DNA of 64,000 bases, taken from positions 248,001-312,000 of the forward strand of contig NZ_JACJRT010000008.1 of the NCBI RefSeq assembly GCF_014697415.1. Reading direction: 5' to 3'. Below the pieces are notes generated by a model. The model searched no databases. It worked only from the letters and a program-made list of their open reading frames with translations, and was not told where the DNA came from. Shown here in pieces: positions 7,800-16,628 of the stretch (position 1 is its first letter; every line of letters starts with the position of its first letter). The stretch comes from Cyanobium sp. FACHB-13342 (GTDB taxonomy: Bacteria; Cyanobacteriota; Cyanobacteriia; PCC-6307; Cyanobiaceae). Position numbers and translations under genes: made by a program.

Positions 7800-9506
7800 A
7801 TGGTCATGAAGCACTGCTGGACCCGACGACCCTGGCTAGGCCGGCCAGATGCGGCATCCCGTCTTCGGATCGGTCCGCTGTCTGTCCTGTTGATTGCCGG
7901 GCTTGTGGGTCCAGGGGTGCTGGTTCAGGCCCCTGCCGCCATGGCCTACGTGGCGCTGATGGCCGGACAACAAGCTCGGCCCCTCAAGGGCAGTTTCAAC
8001 CAGGTGCCCGTTCTGCACTCCAACCAGCCCGAAGAGGTTGAAGGCGAGGGCATTCTCATCAATACGGCACCGGGCTACGCCTATGCCGCTGAAACGGGCC
8101 AGCCCCTGCGCAATGCCGAATACACCTTCAACGGTGAGTTTGGCGTCCACATGCATCACAAATATTTCCCCCCCAACCGGCGCCAGCTTTCGGCATCAGG
8201 GCGACGTCCGGAACTCACCCTGGGGCTGATTTTGATCAACCCAGGCGGGCGAGCCGTTCACATCCGTTTCGAAAATGGAGCTGTGCGCAACAGCTTTGAG
8301 GCCCCCTACTTACAGCAGTACAAGATGGGCGTGCGGCCCTTGGGACCGAGACCCTGGAATACGGGGCCGGGGGATGCCACCGCGATCCAGATGTTGCGGG
8401 GCCGTTTGGATTCCAAGCTGAGCCAAGAGATCACCATCCCGGCCCGCAGCCGCATTGTGTTGTTCCACACCCAGCTCCCAGCCCTGGGGATCGCCAATGC
8501 GTTGCTCAAGGGGCGCAGCGACGGCCCATTTCAGATGGCCGTGGTTGCGGCCAAGAATCCCCAGAGCGACTGGGAGTTGCTGTCGGTGCTCGACCAAGGT
8601 CGGCTGGCCCCCGGGCGGGTCTATCTGAACCGGATCGCTGACATCAATGGAAGGCGGGTGTTCTCCCGAGTGGGTGGTGTCGCCATTGGCGATGCCTACC
8701 AGGCCACCCTCAGCCATGACCTGGCCCAGCAAGGGCCCCTGCACGTCCCCCTCACGAGCACCCATCGCCACAATTTCGGCACCCGGGAAGTGCAGGTGAA
8801 CCCCCTGGTGAGTCGGATGATCGACTCCTCCCTCGACAATGTGGGCACCTACGGCGTTCGCTTTGACGTCGATCTCAACCTCAAGGGTGCGGGGCCCTAT
8901 GAGCTGGTCTTGAGCCATCCATCCACCACCGGCAGCAGCCGGCCCTTCACGGCCTTCCGGGGATCGTTTCAGGTCCGCACGGAGGAGGGCCTGCAGGAAA
9001 TGCATGTGGGCCTGCGCTCCGGCCAGAGCGTGGCTCTCACAACCTTGAATCTGCGTGCCGGTGTAGCGAACCCCGTGCGCGTGAGCTTGGTGTATCCCGC
9101 TGACGCCACACCCGGCCATCTCCTGAGTGTGGTGCCAGCCAGTCAGGTCGCCATGGTGCAGGACCGTGAACGCCAGCTCGAGCTGGCCCGCAACGCTGCC
9201 AGCAGTACGGCAGCGCCTCTCCCCTCAACCCTGCCGGCGTTACCCGATCCGGACGAGGGAGCCGCCGGAGGGCTGCCCAGCCTCCCCCCCCTGGTGCTGC
9301 AACCGGGAGCCCCGACGCTTCAGCCAGAGCTCTCCCCCTATCGCTCCCTCCCGCTGGCCCCCCCACCCCCGCCGGCCCCAGCTCGGACGACCCAGCCACG
9401 CTCCACAGCCCCCACTCCAGGCATGGCAAGTGAATCCCTGGTGGATCGCTACCGACAGGCCCTGGAAGCGCAGCAGCAGATGATGCGCGGCTTGATGGGC
9501 CGTTAG
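7800..9506 (+). CDS. Secreted DUF3370 domain-containing protein
   Basis: A 568-residue exported protein. A signal peptide runs through 'SVLLIAGLVGPGVLVQAPAA' with probable cleavage near 'AMAYVA'. The mature N-terminus 'ALMAGQQARPLKGSFNQVPV' begins the DUF3370 domain, a family I know mainly from cyanobacteria and of unknown function; it runs to about residue 440. Later landmarks are 'VHMHHKYFPPNRRQL', 'GRVYLNRIADINGRRVFSRV' and 'HRHNFGTREVQVNPLVSRM'. The last ~120 residues are a low-complexity Pro/Ala-rich tail followed by a short helix 'RYRQALEAQQQMMRGL'. ATG codons at 7800 and 7806 are both possible starts. The J-domain gene begins 3 nt after the stop, so the two are probably cotranscribed. 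Confidence 0.87.
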   Translation: MVMKHCWTRRPWLGRPDAASRLRIGPLSVLLIAGLVGPGVLVQAPAAMAYVALMAGQQARPLKGSFNQVPVLHSNQPEEVEGEGILINTAPGYAYAAETGQPLRNAEYTFNGEFGVHMHHKYFPPNRRQLSASGRRPELTLGLILINPGGRAVHIRFENGAVRNSFEAPYLQQYKMGVRPLGPRPWNTGPGDATAIQMLRGRLDSKLSQEITIPARSRIVLFHTQLPALGIANALLKGRSDGPFQMAVVAAKNPQSDWELLSVLDQGRLAPGRVYLNRIADINGRRVFSRVGGVAIGDAYQATLSHDLAQQGPLHVPLTSTHRHNFGTREVQVNPLVSRMIDSSLDNVGTYGVRFDVDLNLKGAGPYELVLSHPSTTGSSRPFTAFRGSFQVRTEEGLQEMHVGLRSGQSVALTTLNLRAGVANPVRVSLVYPADATPGHLLSVVPASQVAMVQDRERQLELARNAASSTAAPLPSTLPALPDPDEGAAGGLPSLPPLVLQPGAPTLQPELSPYRSLPLAPPPPPAPARTTQPRSTAPTPGMASESLVDRYRQALEAQQQMMRGLMGR

Positions 9507-9508
9507 GA

Positions 9509-10543
9509 ATGGCTGGAAGGGACGATCCGCGTCGGCGCCGGTTCAGCCTGGAGCTTCCGGTGGACCTGCTGGACAAAATCGATGGCCTCAAGGCCGAACT
9601 GGGACTGCGCAGCCGCGGCGATCTCGTCGAACGGTTGCTCGAGGACCTCTTCCCCAGCGACAACGACGCCAGCGACGGCAGTGACGCCAACGCCGCTGGT
9701 GATCTCCAACGCGATCTGGGTACCAGTTCTCCAACCAGCTTCAACGAGCAGGGTGCCCTTGTGCTGGTGACCCGTGGCGCCGGGGGGGAACTCACCCTCG
9801 ATCTCGACGAGTCCGACGACAACTGGGCGGATCCCACTCGCATCACCACCCCCCAACCTCGCCAGAGCGGTATCGACCTGCCCGGATTTGTGAGGCGCCA
9901 ATCCGACCAGCTCAAGCGCAGCCTCCACCCCCGTCAACCCGACGTTCAGGCATCGCTCGAACCCCTGCCCCAGGTTGGCGGAGAGTTGATCGCCCAGGCG
10001 TTGGTGCGGGCTCGCACGCACTGGATGGAGCTCTACGGCAACGATGCCAATGAGGCCGTTCTTGAGGCTGCCATGGTCTGGCTGGCCCAGGACATCTGGC
10101 CCCAAAGTGACCAGAGCGACAACAGACCGTTCACCTGGTCCCTGGCCTGTGATGTGGTGGGTTCTACCGCCCCGAGTTGGGGTCGCGAACCTGCCAGTTT
10201 TGAGCGCGTGATGGTGATGGCGGGACTGCTGGAAGATCCATTCAGCACCTCCACCCTGGAGCTGCGTTTGCCCACGCTGATTCGACGCTTTGTCCATCGC
10301 TTCCGCAAACGGCGCAAAGGCACGTCTTTCCAGACCCTGGAGCACACCATGACCCTGCATGGAGCGCTGAAGTTGTTGAAGTTGCCGACAGCACCGGGCC
10401 ACCGGCTCACCCTCGGACAAATCCGAGACGCCTACCGAGATCTGGCGATGAGCAACCATCCGGATGCTGGCGGCAGCGAAGACAGCATGCGCCGCCTCAA
10501 CGAGGCCTACCAACTCCTCAAGGAGCTCTACCGCAATAAATAA
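9509..10543 (+). CDS. Ribbon-helix-helix-like / J-domain protein
   Basis: A 344-residue protein with two recognisable ends. Residues about 9-50 ('RRFSLELPVDLLDKIDGLKA' then 'LGLRSRGDLVERLLEDLF') read like an Arc/CopG ribbon-helix-helix DNA-binding or dimerisation unit. The C-terminus is a J domain with 'LGQIRDAYRDLAMSNHPDAG' containing the HPD motif that stimulates DnaK ATPase, and 'LNEAYQLLKELYRNK' as its last helix. The middle is acidic, then helical, with no domain I can name. No zinc-finger or G/F region is present, so it is a type III (J-domain-only) co-chaperone. A role in presenting a specific client or regulator to Hsp70 is inference. It follows the DUF3370 gene by 2 nt. Confidence 0.85.
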   Translation: MAGRDDPRRRRFSLELPVDLLDKIDGLKAELGLRSRGDLVERLLEDLFPSDNDASDGSDANAAGDLQRDLGTSSPTSFNEQGALVLVTRGAGGELTLDLDESDDNWADPTRITTPQPRQSGIDLPGFVRRQSDQLKRSLHPRQPDVQASLEPLPQVGGELIAQALVRARTHWMELYGNDANEAVLEAAMVWLAQDIWPQSDQSDNRPFTWSLACDVVGSTAPSWGREPASFERVMVMAGLLEDPFSTSTLELRLPTLIRRFVHRFRKRRKGTSFQTLEHTMTLHGALKLLKLPTAPGHRLTLGQIRDAYRDLAMSNHPDAGGSEDSMRRLNEAYQLLKELYRNK

Positions 10544-11094
10544 GTGTCTTGCCTGGCTCAAACACGTCTAGCCTCAAGACCCAATAAGAGCCCCGGCTGA
10601 GTCGAATGATTGATCGTGTTGTCGCCGCCTCGCCGACCGACGGTGCCTGCGTTCCCGTTTACCGGACCGCCCGGAGCGAACATTAAACAATCTTCAGTCT
10701 TAGCTGAGTCTGGTTATGAGTCTATTTACGATCTTCATCAGCAATTGGCGTGACCTGCCCAACGCCAGCAGAAATAAACGGAGCCATCCAGTCGCATACG
10801 TCATATTCTCGGCAACAAGCAAGTCCCAGGTTGTGTCGCAATCACGAGCAATGACCGCAGAATTTTGCGCTCCGTTGCAGCCCTTGTTCGTAGGAAGGAG
10901 CTGCGACTCTTGCCATCAGCGGAAAACCGCAAAAACGCGTCATTCTGTCTGTAGCGCTTAGCCAACGAATACCCAGCGCGGCCCTTGGCTGCGCCCTCGT
11001 GAATTCTGCCCTCTTTTCCATCAGGGCTTGTCCCGTTTCCTGTCCAATTCTGGTGCGCGGTTCCAAACCGCTGCTCTCTCAGCGTTCTTGGGTT

Positions 11095-11123
11095 TGAGTA
11101 CCTGTGTCATACACAGGTACTCA
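11095..11123. repeat. Perfect 13-bp inverted repeat with a 3-nt loop
   Basis: The left arm 'tgagtacctgtgt' (11095-11107), loop 'cat' and right arm 'acacaggtactca' (11111-11123) are exactly complementary. No T-run follows on either strand, so it is not a standard intrinsic terminator. It may be part of a structured RNA or a palindromic protein-binding site. It is the strongest isolated palindrome I noticed in the window. Confidence 0.85.
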
Positions 11124-11279
11124 CTTGGAATCCCTCTCCTATTCAGCGATTGGTCGTCTCGGCCGGTCTTACGGAAGCGACATTGACATCGTGACCCCTT
11201 GGATTACTCCTGCTTGTCTTGTCTCAAACTTGCACTAAAACCCATAATAAGAACATACTGAGAACAATAAGACCATTCA

Positions 11280-11357
11280 CTTGGCCGTTGCCAAGACGTC
11301 ACGCCACGAGCAGCCCACGCAGGTGAGGTTGAAACGGCCAAGGGGGTAGCAACGGCC
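11280..11357. repeat. Cluster of mutually exclusive inverted repeats
   Basis: The segment 'cttggccgttgccaag' (11280-11295) is itself a 6-bp hairpin with loop 'cgtt'. Its first ten bases are exactly complementary to 'aacggccaag' (11333-11342), and its inner 'ggccgttgc' (11283-11291) is exactly complementary to 'gcaacggcc' (11349-11357). Only one of the three pairings can form at a time, the sort of arrangement seen in switching or pseudoknotted RNAs. Transcription of this segment is not shown by the sequence. Confidence 0.6.
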
Positions 11358-11403
11358 TCGCCTTCATTCTCGCAATTCTGGAATGGGTCTCACTAACGTC
11401 TAG

Positions 11404-11440
11404 AAAAAAGACCCAGCTGAGACCGATGTCGGCTGGGTCT
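11404..11440 (-). terminator. Intrinsic terminator of apcD
   Basis: Read on the minus strand, 20 nt after the apcD stop, a 9-bp stem 'agacccagc ... gctgggtct' with a 14-nt loop is followed by a run of six T. This is a standard rho-independent terminator and marks apcD as its own transcription unit at the 3' side. Confidence 0.88.
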
Positions 11441-11460
11441 GGAGAGTCTTTGACGAGGAA

Positions 11461-11955
11461 TCAGGTGCTGGTCTGCATCCCCTGGATCAGGAAGTCGAAG
11501 TAGGGGCCGGCCATCGCGGCTTGTTCCGTGCTCAAGAGTGCAATGGCCGCATCCTTCATGGTGCGCATGGCCTCCACCATGCCAGGCATCGGCACACCAA
11601 GGCTGTTGTACATCTCGCGGGCACCCACAAGACCGATCTGTTGGATCATCTCGGTGCTGCCGGCCAGCACCCCGTAGGTCACCAGGCGGAGGTACCAGCT
11701 GTAGTCCCGTAGGCACTGGGCCCGTTGCTTTTGTCCGTAGGCGTTGCCCCCGGGGGCGACGTAGTCAGGCTTGCGTTGGAACAGCTGCTTGGCAGCCTCA
11801 TCCACAATCTTTTTCTCGTTGTCCGTGAGCACCCGAACCACGGCCAGCCGGTCGGCCCCACGGCTGAGGTACTCCACCATGGAGCGCAGCTCGCCGCCGC
11901 TCGGATAGCGCAGCTGATCATCTGCCTGGAGGATCAGATCCCGAACGACGCTCAT
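11461..11955 (-). CDS. apcD: Allophycocyanin alpha-B subunit (terminal emitter)
   Basis: A 164-residue phycobiliprotein alpha-type subunit. The N-terminus '[20 protein letters not shown]' and '[20 protein letters not shown]' fit the AP alpha-B subtype (ApcD) better than ApcA. The chromophore-binding cysteine lies in '[20 protein letters not shown]', where it binds phycocyanobilin. ApcD sits in the phycobilisome core and passes energy to photosystem I and II as one of the terminal emitters. The start at 11955 gives the conserved N-terminus; an in-frame ATG 12 nt upstream would add four residues. The gene stands alone, divergent from rlmD and followed by its own terminator, not in the apcABC cluster. 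Confidence 0.93.
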   Translation of the reverse strand: MSVVRDLILQADDQLRYPSGGELRSMVEYLSRGADRLAVVRVLTDNEKKIVDEAAKQLFQRKPDYVAPGGNAYGQKQRAQCLRDYSWYLRLVTYGVLAGSTEMIQQIGLVGAREMYNSLGVPMPGMVEAMRTMKDAAIALLSTEQAAMAGPYFDFLIQGMQTST

Positions 11956-12048
11956 CGCAGCGACCACACGCGTGCATCACTGTATCGACTCCCTCGGGGG
12001 AACCTGCCTCTCGATACCAAGGTGTAACGCCCCTTTGCACGGCGTAGG

Positions 12049-13476
12049 GTGAGGGATTGCCTGGCGCGCGTGGATAGCCTCACCACCGGCAGCAACCTGG
12101 ACCTATCCACCGGCAGCCGGGTGGAGGTGGAGATCACGGGCCTCTCCCATGACGGACAAGGGGTGGCCCGCCTCAACGATCGGGTTCTGTTCGTGTCTGG
12201 GGCCCTGCCTGGGGAACGGGTGAAGGTGCGGCTCACCCACCGGGCTCGGCGCCATTGGCTGGCCGAATTGGACCAGGTGTTGGTTCCTGCTCCGGAGCGG
12301 CAGCGCCCTCCCTGCATCCTGGCGGAGCACTGCGGTGGGTGCAGCGTGCAGCACCTGGCGGACTCTGGGCAGCAGCACTGGAAGCACCAGAAGGTGGTCG
12401 ACGCCATCCGGCGCATCGCCCATCTCGATACCCCAGTGTCTCCCTTGCTCGTGGCGCCCGACAGTCTGGGCTATCGCAACCGCGCCATCATCCCCTTGGA
12501 GCGTTGTGAGGATGGTCGACTGCGGGCAGGCTTCTATCGCCGCGGCAGCCACACGATCGTCAACATGAACCACTGTCCAGTGCTGGATCCCCGCCTGGAC
12601 AGCCTGATCGCTCCGCTCAAGGCCGATCTGGAATCCAGTGATTGGCCTGTGGACCGGGACTTTCGGGAGGGGGGCGGCCTTCGCCATCTGGCCCTGCGTC
12701 TTGGCAGTCACAGTGGAGATGTGTTGATCACCCTGGTGAGCAGCCACGCCGAGCTGGAGGGCCTCGAAGTTCTGGCGGCGGCGTGGATGCAGCGCTGGCC
12801 CCAGGTGGTGGGCGTGTGTCTCAACCTGCAGCCCCTGGCCACCAACACCCTGATGGGACCGGAGACCCGGGTGGTGGCCGGTCGGGGTTGGGTGGAAGAG
12901 CGCTTCAGCGGTCTCACCCTGCAGATTGCGGCTGACACCTTTTTTCAGGTTCACACCCGCCAGGCTGAGCGGGTCGTGCCGTTGGTCCTGGCCGCGCTGG
13001 ACACAGTCCCCACCGGGATGATGGTGGATGCCTACTGCGGGATCGGCACCTACACCCTGCCGGTGGCGGCCGCTGGCTGGCAGGTGCATGGCATCGAGCT
13101 CAGTGCCGAAGCCGTGCAACAGGCCCGAACCAATGCCCGGGAGAACGGTCTCACCGATCGGGCCTCGTTCGAGGCCGGCGTCGTCGCGCAGTGCCTGGCA
13201 GCGCACCTGGCCCACTGCGATGTGTTGTTTCTCGACCCGCCCCGGAAGGGTCTGGAGCCCGCCACCCTGGCGGCCATTTTGGAGCGGCCACCGGCCCAGA
13301 TTCTCTATCTCAGCTGCGATCCGGCCACCCTCGCCCGCGACCTGGCCCAGCTGGTGGCCCATGGGGGCTACCGGCTGGAGTCCCTGCAGCCGCTCGACTT
13401 TTTCCCCCAGACCAGCCACGTGGAAACCCTGGCCGTGCTGCGGCGTGGTGCCGCTGGTCCCGGGCCAGGGGCTTAG
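12049..13476 (+). CDS. rlmD: 23S rRNA (uracil-5-)-methyltransferase RlmD/TrmA-type
   Basis: About 475 residues. An N-terminal TRAM domain ('EVEITGLSHDGQGVARLNDR') is followed by a cysteine cluster 'CILAEHCGGCSVQHL' plus a later 'NHCP', which together form the [4Fe-4S] site of the RlmC/RlmD group. The C-terminal methyltransferase domain shows 'MVDAYCGIGTYTLPVA' for AdoMet, 'LFLDPPRKGLEP', and 'YLSCDPATLARDL' with the catalytic cysteine. It methylates uracil C5 in RNA, most likely 23S rRNA; the exact position cannot be told from sequence. GTG at 12049 or GTG at 12070 could be the start. Its 3' end overlaps pheT by 4 nt, convergently. Confidence 0.85.
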   Translation: MRDCLARVDSLTTGSNLDLSTGSRVEVEITGLSHDGQGVARLNDRVLFVSGALPGERVKVRLTHRARRHWLAELDQVLVPAPERQRPPCILAEHCGGCSVQHLADSGQQHWKHQKVVDAIRRIAHLDTPVSPLLVAPDSLGYRNRAIIPLERCEDGRLRAGFYRRGSHTIVNMNHCPVLDPRLDSLIAPLKADLESSDWPVDRDFREGGGLRHLALRLGSHSGDVLITLVSSHAELEGLEVLAAAWMQRWPQVVGVCLNLQPLATNTLMGPETRVVAGRGWVEERFSGLTLQIAADTFFQVHTRQAERVVPLVLAALDTVPTGMMVDAYCGIGTYTLPVAAAGWQVHGIELSAEAVQQARTNARENGLTDRASFEAGVVAQCLAAHLAHCDVLFLDPPRKGLEPATLAAILERPPAQILYLSCDPATLARDLAQLVAHGGYRLESLQPLDFFPQTSHVETLAVLRRGAAGPGPGA

Positions 13477-15914
13477 GCCCGCAGCTGGGCGCCCAGCTGC
13501 TTCTCCAGGGCTGCCTGCACCGCGGCATGGGCCTGTTCCACGGCCTCATCGGTGAGGGTGCGCTCGGGATCCCGGTAGCGCAGCCGAAAGGCCTGGCTGC
13601 ACTGCCCATCGGCCAGCTGATCACCCGTGTAGCGATCGACCAGTTCGGCATGTTCCAGCAAGGGCTTGCCGGCCTTGCGGATCACCTGGAGGAGGTCGGC
13701 GGAGCGGCAGTCGGCGCTCACCACAACCGCCAGATCCCGTTCTGACGCTGGCACCGTGGCAAAGGGGGCAAAGGCTGGTTGCGAGCGGTTGCGGCGCGTG
13801 GCTGCGGTGAGCAGCGCCCCCAGCTCCAGTTCGAACAGGTGGGTGCTGTCGGGCAGGTCGAGGGTTTGGGCCTGTTCCGGATGGAGTTGGCCAAACCATC
13901 CCGCCGGTCGGCCCTCCACCACGATCTGGGCGGCCCGGCCCGGGTGCAGCAGGGCATGGTCTTGCAGGGGACGGTCTTCGCAGGGGATGGCCAGGGAGGC
14001 CAGGGCCTGCTGCAGCACCCCACGGGCCTGGCCGTAGGAGAGGGGTTGGGGCTTGCCGCTGCTGGTCCAACGTTCGGCCCGCCGTTCGCCGCAGATCACA
14101 CCCACGAGCAGGTGTCGCTCTCCGGTCGCACTGAACACCTGGCCCATTTCAAAGGCCCAGAACCCAGCTTGACCGCTCTGCAGGTTGCGGCGGGCAGCGG
14201 CCAGCAGCTCGCCGTGCAGGTTGTCGCGCAGATGGCCGTAATCGGCCAGCAATGGGTTGGCCAGGGGGATCCGCCCCGGTGCTGACGCCACCAGGGACAT
14301 GCTGCAGGCCTCCTGTAACCCTGTGGCACAGAGTTGGCGCCGCAGTCGCCGCTCAACCTGCTGGGCCGGCTCCAGGCCCCCGGGTTCGAGTGGATCGGGC
14401 AGATGGCAGGCAAACCGGTCGTAGCCGACCAGCCGCGCCACTTCCTCGATCAGGTCCACCTCCCGCTGGAGGTCCATGGAGCGGGAGGGGGGCACGGTGA
14501 CCTGCCATCCCTCCCCATCGGGAGTCTCCACCAGGGTGCAGCCGAGCGCTGTGAGGGTTTGCAGGATCTGGCCATCGCTCAGATCGCCCAGCTCCTCGCC
14601 CTCCTGCACGGGGCCCAGCAAGTTGTGGAGCGCGTCGCGACGCAACTGCAACGGAACGGCCGGTGCCTGGGGGCGCTGGTGAAGCCAGCGTTCCACCACC
14701 TGGGCTCCGCAGAGCTCCTGGAAGAGTTCAACGGCTCGGTCGGCGGCCGTGAGGGTGTTCTCCAGCGGCAGGCCCTTCTCAAAGCGGCTGCTGGCTTCGG
14801 TCCGAAGTCCCACGCTGCGGGCGGAGCGACGAACGGATTGGGGGGCAAAGACCGCCGCCTCCAACCAGATGGCCGTGGTGTTGTCACTGACGGCTTCTTC
14901 CGCGCCACCCATCACGCCCGCCAGGGCGATGGCCCGGCCCCCATAGGTCACCACGAGGGCTTCAGGCGTGAGGGCCTGCTCCGATCCGTCGAGGGTGGTG
15001 AAGCGTTCTCCGGCGCGCGCTTGACGGAGCCCTACGGAGGCCACTTTGGCCTGGCCTCCGCTGAGCGCCGCAAGCCGGGCGCGATCGAAGGCATGCAGCG
15101 GCTGCCCCGTTTCCAGCATCACCAGGTTGGTGATGTCCACCACCGTATTGATCGGCCGGATGCCGGCCTTGACCAGACGTTGTTGCAGCCAGCGCGGCGA
15201 GGGACCAACTTTCACGCCCTCCAGAGCTGTGAGGCTGAACAGCCCTCCCTCCTCCATGGCCGCCCGGTCACTGGCGTCGACCGGCAACTCTGAAGCTGTC
15301 ACGGCCGGTGCCGGCATGACAAAGCACGTCTGGCCGCCCACCAAGGCGGCCACCTCCCGGGCAATGCCCTGCATCGACAGGCCATCGGGGCGGTTGGCGG
15401 TGATGGCCAGCTCCAGCACCTGGTCATCCAGCCCCAGACTCGGCCCCACCGGGGCCCCTACGGCGGGCACCGATTCGAGCAACTCCTCGAGAACGGCGAT
15501 GCCATCGGCCTCGGCATTGAGGCCCAACTCCGCCAGGGAGCAGATCATGCCGCTGCTGGGCACGCCGCGCAGTTCGGCGGGCTTGATCGTGAGGTTGACG
15601 GCCGGCAGGTGGGCCCCCACCAGGGCCACGGGGACGTGGATGCCAGCTCGCACATTGCTTGCCCCACAGACGATTTGGAGCGGTTCAGGCGCCCCAACCT
15701 CCACCACACAGACACTGAGCTTGTCGGCGTTGGGGTGGGGCTGGCGATCGCGCACGTAGCCCACCACCACCCCTGCGGCCTGGGCGGCCAGATCCTCAAT
15801 GCCGTCAACTTCAAAACCGGCGAGCGACAGGCGCTCCGCTAGGGCCTCCACCGCGAGCGCCTCGCCTGGGGCGGTCACCAGCTCCTGCAACCATTGGAGC
15901 GAGACCCGCATCAA
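13473..15914 (-). CDS. pheT: Phenylalanine-tRNA ligase beta subunit
   Basis: An 813-residue PheT, the usual length. In order: an N-terminal tRNA-binding (EMAP-like) domain with '[14 protein letters not shown]' and '[13 protein letters not shown]', the B3/B4 editing region with '[20 protein letters not shown]' and '[20 protein letters not shown]', a B5 domain, a core class II-like fold, and the C-terminal FDX-ACB anticodon-binding domain '[20 protein letters not shown]' to the end. The protein forms an alpha2-beta2 enzyme with PheS, which is not in this window. It is divergent from rpmG. Confidence 0.97.
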   Translation of the reverse strand: MMRVSLQWLQELVTAPGEALAVEALAERLSLAGFEVDGIEDLAAQAAGVVVGYVRDRQPHPNADKLSVCVVEVGAPEPLQIVCGASNVRAGIHVPVALVGAHLPAVNLTIKPAELRGVPSSGMICSLAELGLNAEADGIAVLEELLESVPAVGAPVGPSLGLDDQVLELAITANRPDGLSMQGIAREVAALVGGQTCFVMPAPAVTASELPVDASDRAAMEEGGLFSLTALEGVKVGPSPRWLQQRLVKAGIRPINTVVDITNLVMLETGQPLHAFDRARLAALSGGQAKVASVGLRQARAGERFTTLDGSEQALTPEALVVTYGGRAIALAGVMGGAEEAVSDNTTAIWLEAAVFAPQSVRRSARSVGLRTEASSRFEKGLPLENTLTAADRAVELFQELCGAQVVERWLHQRPQAPAVPLQLRRDALHNLLGPVQEGEELGDLSDGQILQTLTALGCTLVETPDGEGWQVTVPPSRSMDLQREVDLIEEVARLVGYDRFACHLPDPLEPGGLEPAQQVERRLRRQLCATGLQEACSMSLVASAPGRIPLANPLLADYGHLRDNLHGELLAAARRNLQSGQAGFWAFEMGQVFSATGERHLLVGVICGERRAERWTSSGKPQPLSYGQARGVLQQALASLAIPCEDRPLQDHALLHPGRAAQIVVEGRPAGWFGQLHPEQAQTLDLPDSTHLFELELGALLTAATRRNRSQPAFAPFATVPASERDLAVVVSADCRSADLLQVIRKAGKPLLEHAELVDRYTGDQLADGQCSQAFRLRYRDPERTLTDEAVEQAHAAVQAALEKQLGAQLRA

Positions 15915-16024
15915 CCCATCCCATCAGGAAGCGGGATCCTAGGGATCCACAGGGTTCCGGGTTCTGCCGCCAGGTATGGTGGCAGCTTGTCCTTTCGCAT
16001 CGCACCAGCGGCGCAACGTCCTTC

Positions 16025-16219
16025 ATGGCTAAAAACAAGGGCGTCCGGATCGTGATCACTCTTGAGTGCACGGAATGCCGGTCCAACCCCGCCAAGCGGT
16101 CTCCCGGTGTGTCCCGGTACACCACCGAAAAGAACCGCCGCAACACCACCGAACGGCTTGAGCTGAAGAAGTTCTGTCCGCATTGCAACTCCTCAACGGT
16201 TCACAAGGAAATCAAGTGA
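16025..16219 (+). CDS. rpmG: 50S ribosomal protein L33
   Basis: A 64-residue L33 of the type with a zinc ribbon: '[13 protein letters not shown]' supplies the first cysteine pair and '[17 protein letters not shown]' the second. It binds the 50S E-site region. The gene is followed 102 nt later by rpsR, the usual cyanobacterial rpmG-rpsR pair, and both are probably transcribed from the gap between pheT and rpmG. Confidence 0.97.
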   Translation: MAKNKGVRIVITLECTECRSNPAKRSPGVSRYTTEKNRRNTTERLELKKFCPHCNSSTVHKEIK

Positions 16220-16321
16220 GTCTGGTTTCAGGGCCCTACCACCTGGTGATCGCCCTGTTCCCCTTGCCTTTTCCCTGGCCTTGACAGGCGTCGGCTTCCC
16301 TTCACCTCAGCGTTTTTTTCA

Positions 16322-16543
16322 ATGTCCAGTTCCTTTTTCAAGAAGCGTCTGTCGCCGATCAAGCCCGGCGACCCCATTGACTACAAGGACGTCGATCTGC
16401 TCAAGAAGTTCATCACGGAGCGCGGCAAGATCCTGCCCCGCCGTCTCACTGGCCTCACTGCCAAACAGCAGCGTGACCTCACCAATGCGGTCAAGCGAGC
16501 CCGCATCGTGGCCCTGCTGCCCTTCGTGAACCCCGAAGGCTGA
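16322..16543 (+). CDS. rpsR: 30S ribosomal protein S18
   Basis: A 73-residue S18, recognisable by '[20 protein letters not shown]' and '[20 protein letters not shown]'. It binds the platform of the 30S subunit next to S6. The start ATG at 16322 gives the normal N-terminus '[16 protein letters not shown]'. The next gene on the same strand, encoding an RNase II-like protein, begins immediately downstream and may even overlap its 3' flank. Confidence 0.97.
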
Positions 16544-16628
16544 GGCGCATCCGCTGGTCTCAGCAACATTCCAACCCGGCGATCTGGTCGGCCTCAGCGA
16601 CGAGCGGGGGCCCCAGGTCGCCGTTGTT

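Larger units (their letters stand above)
10544..11403. other. Long non-coding region (about 860 bp), relatively A+T-rich
   Basis: No convincing protein gene is present. Base composition is visibly less GC-rich than in the flanking genes, with runs such as 'cccataataagaacatactg'. Two short frames (10716-10961 on +, 10842-11066 on -) have atypical codon use and no family resemblance, so I reject them. The region holds a perfect 13-bp inverted repeat (11095-11123) and a cluster of competing inverted repeats (11280-11357), and ends at the apcD terminator. It could carry one or more small RNAs, or be the remnant of decayed or foreign DNA. Confidence 0.7.

Noticed and set aside
10716-10961. An 81-residue plus-strand frame in the long non-coding region
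   Set aside because: Codon use and composition differ from real genes nearby, no Shine-Dalgarno sequence is evident, and no recognisable motif is present.
10842-11066. A 74-residue minus-strand frame in the same region
   Set aside because: Cysteine/basic-rich with no family pattern and overlapped by the other weak frame; considered as a transposase or toxin remnant but without support.
12103-13419. A 438-residue minus-strand frame opposite rlmD
   Set aside because: Shadow frame; rlmD has complete catalytic motifs on the plus strand.
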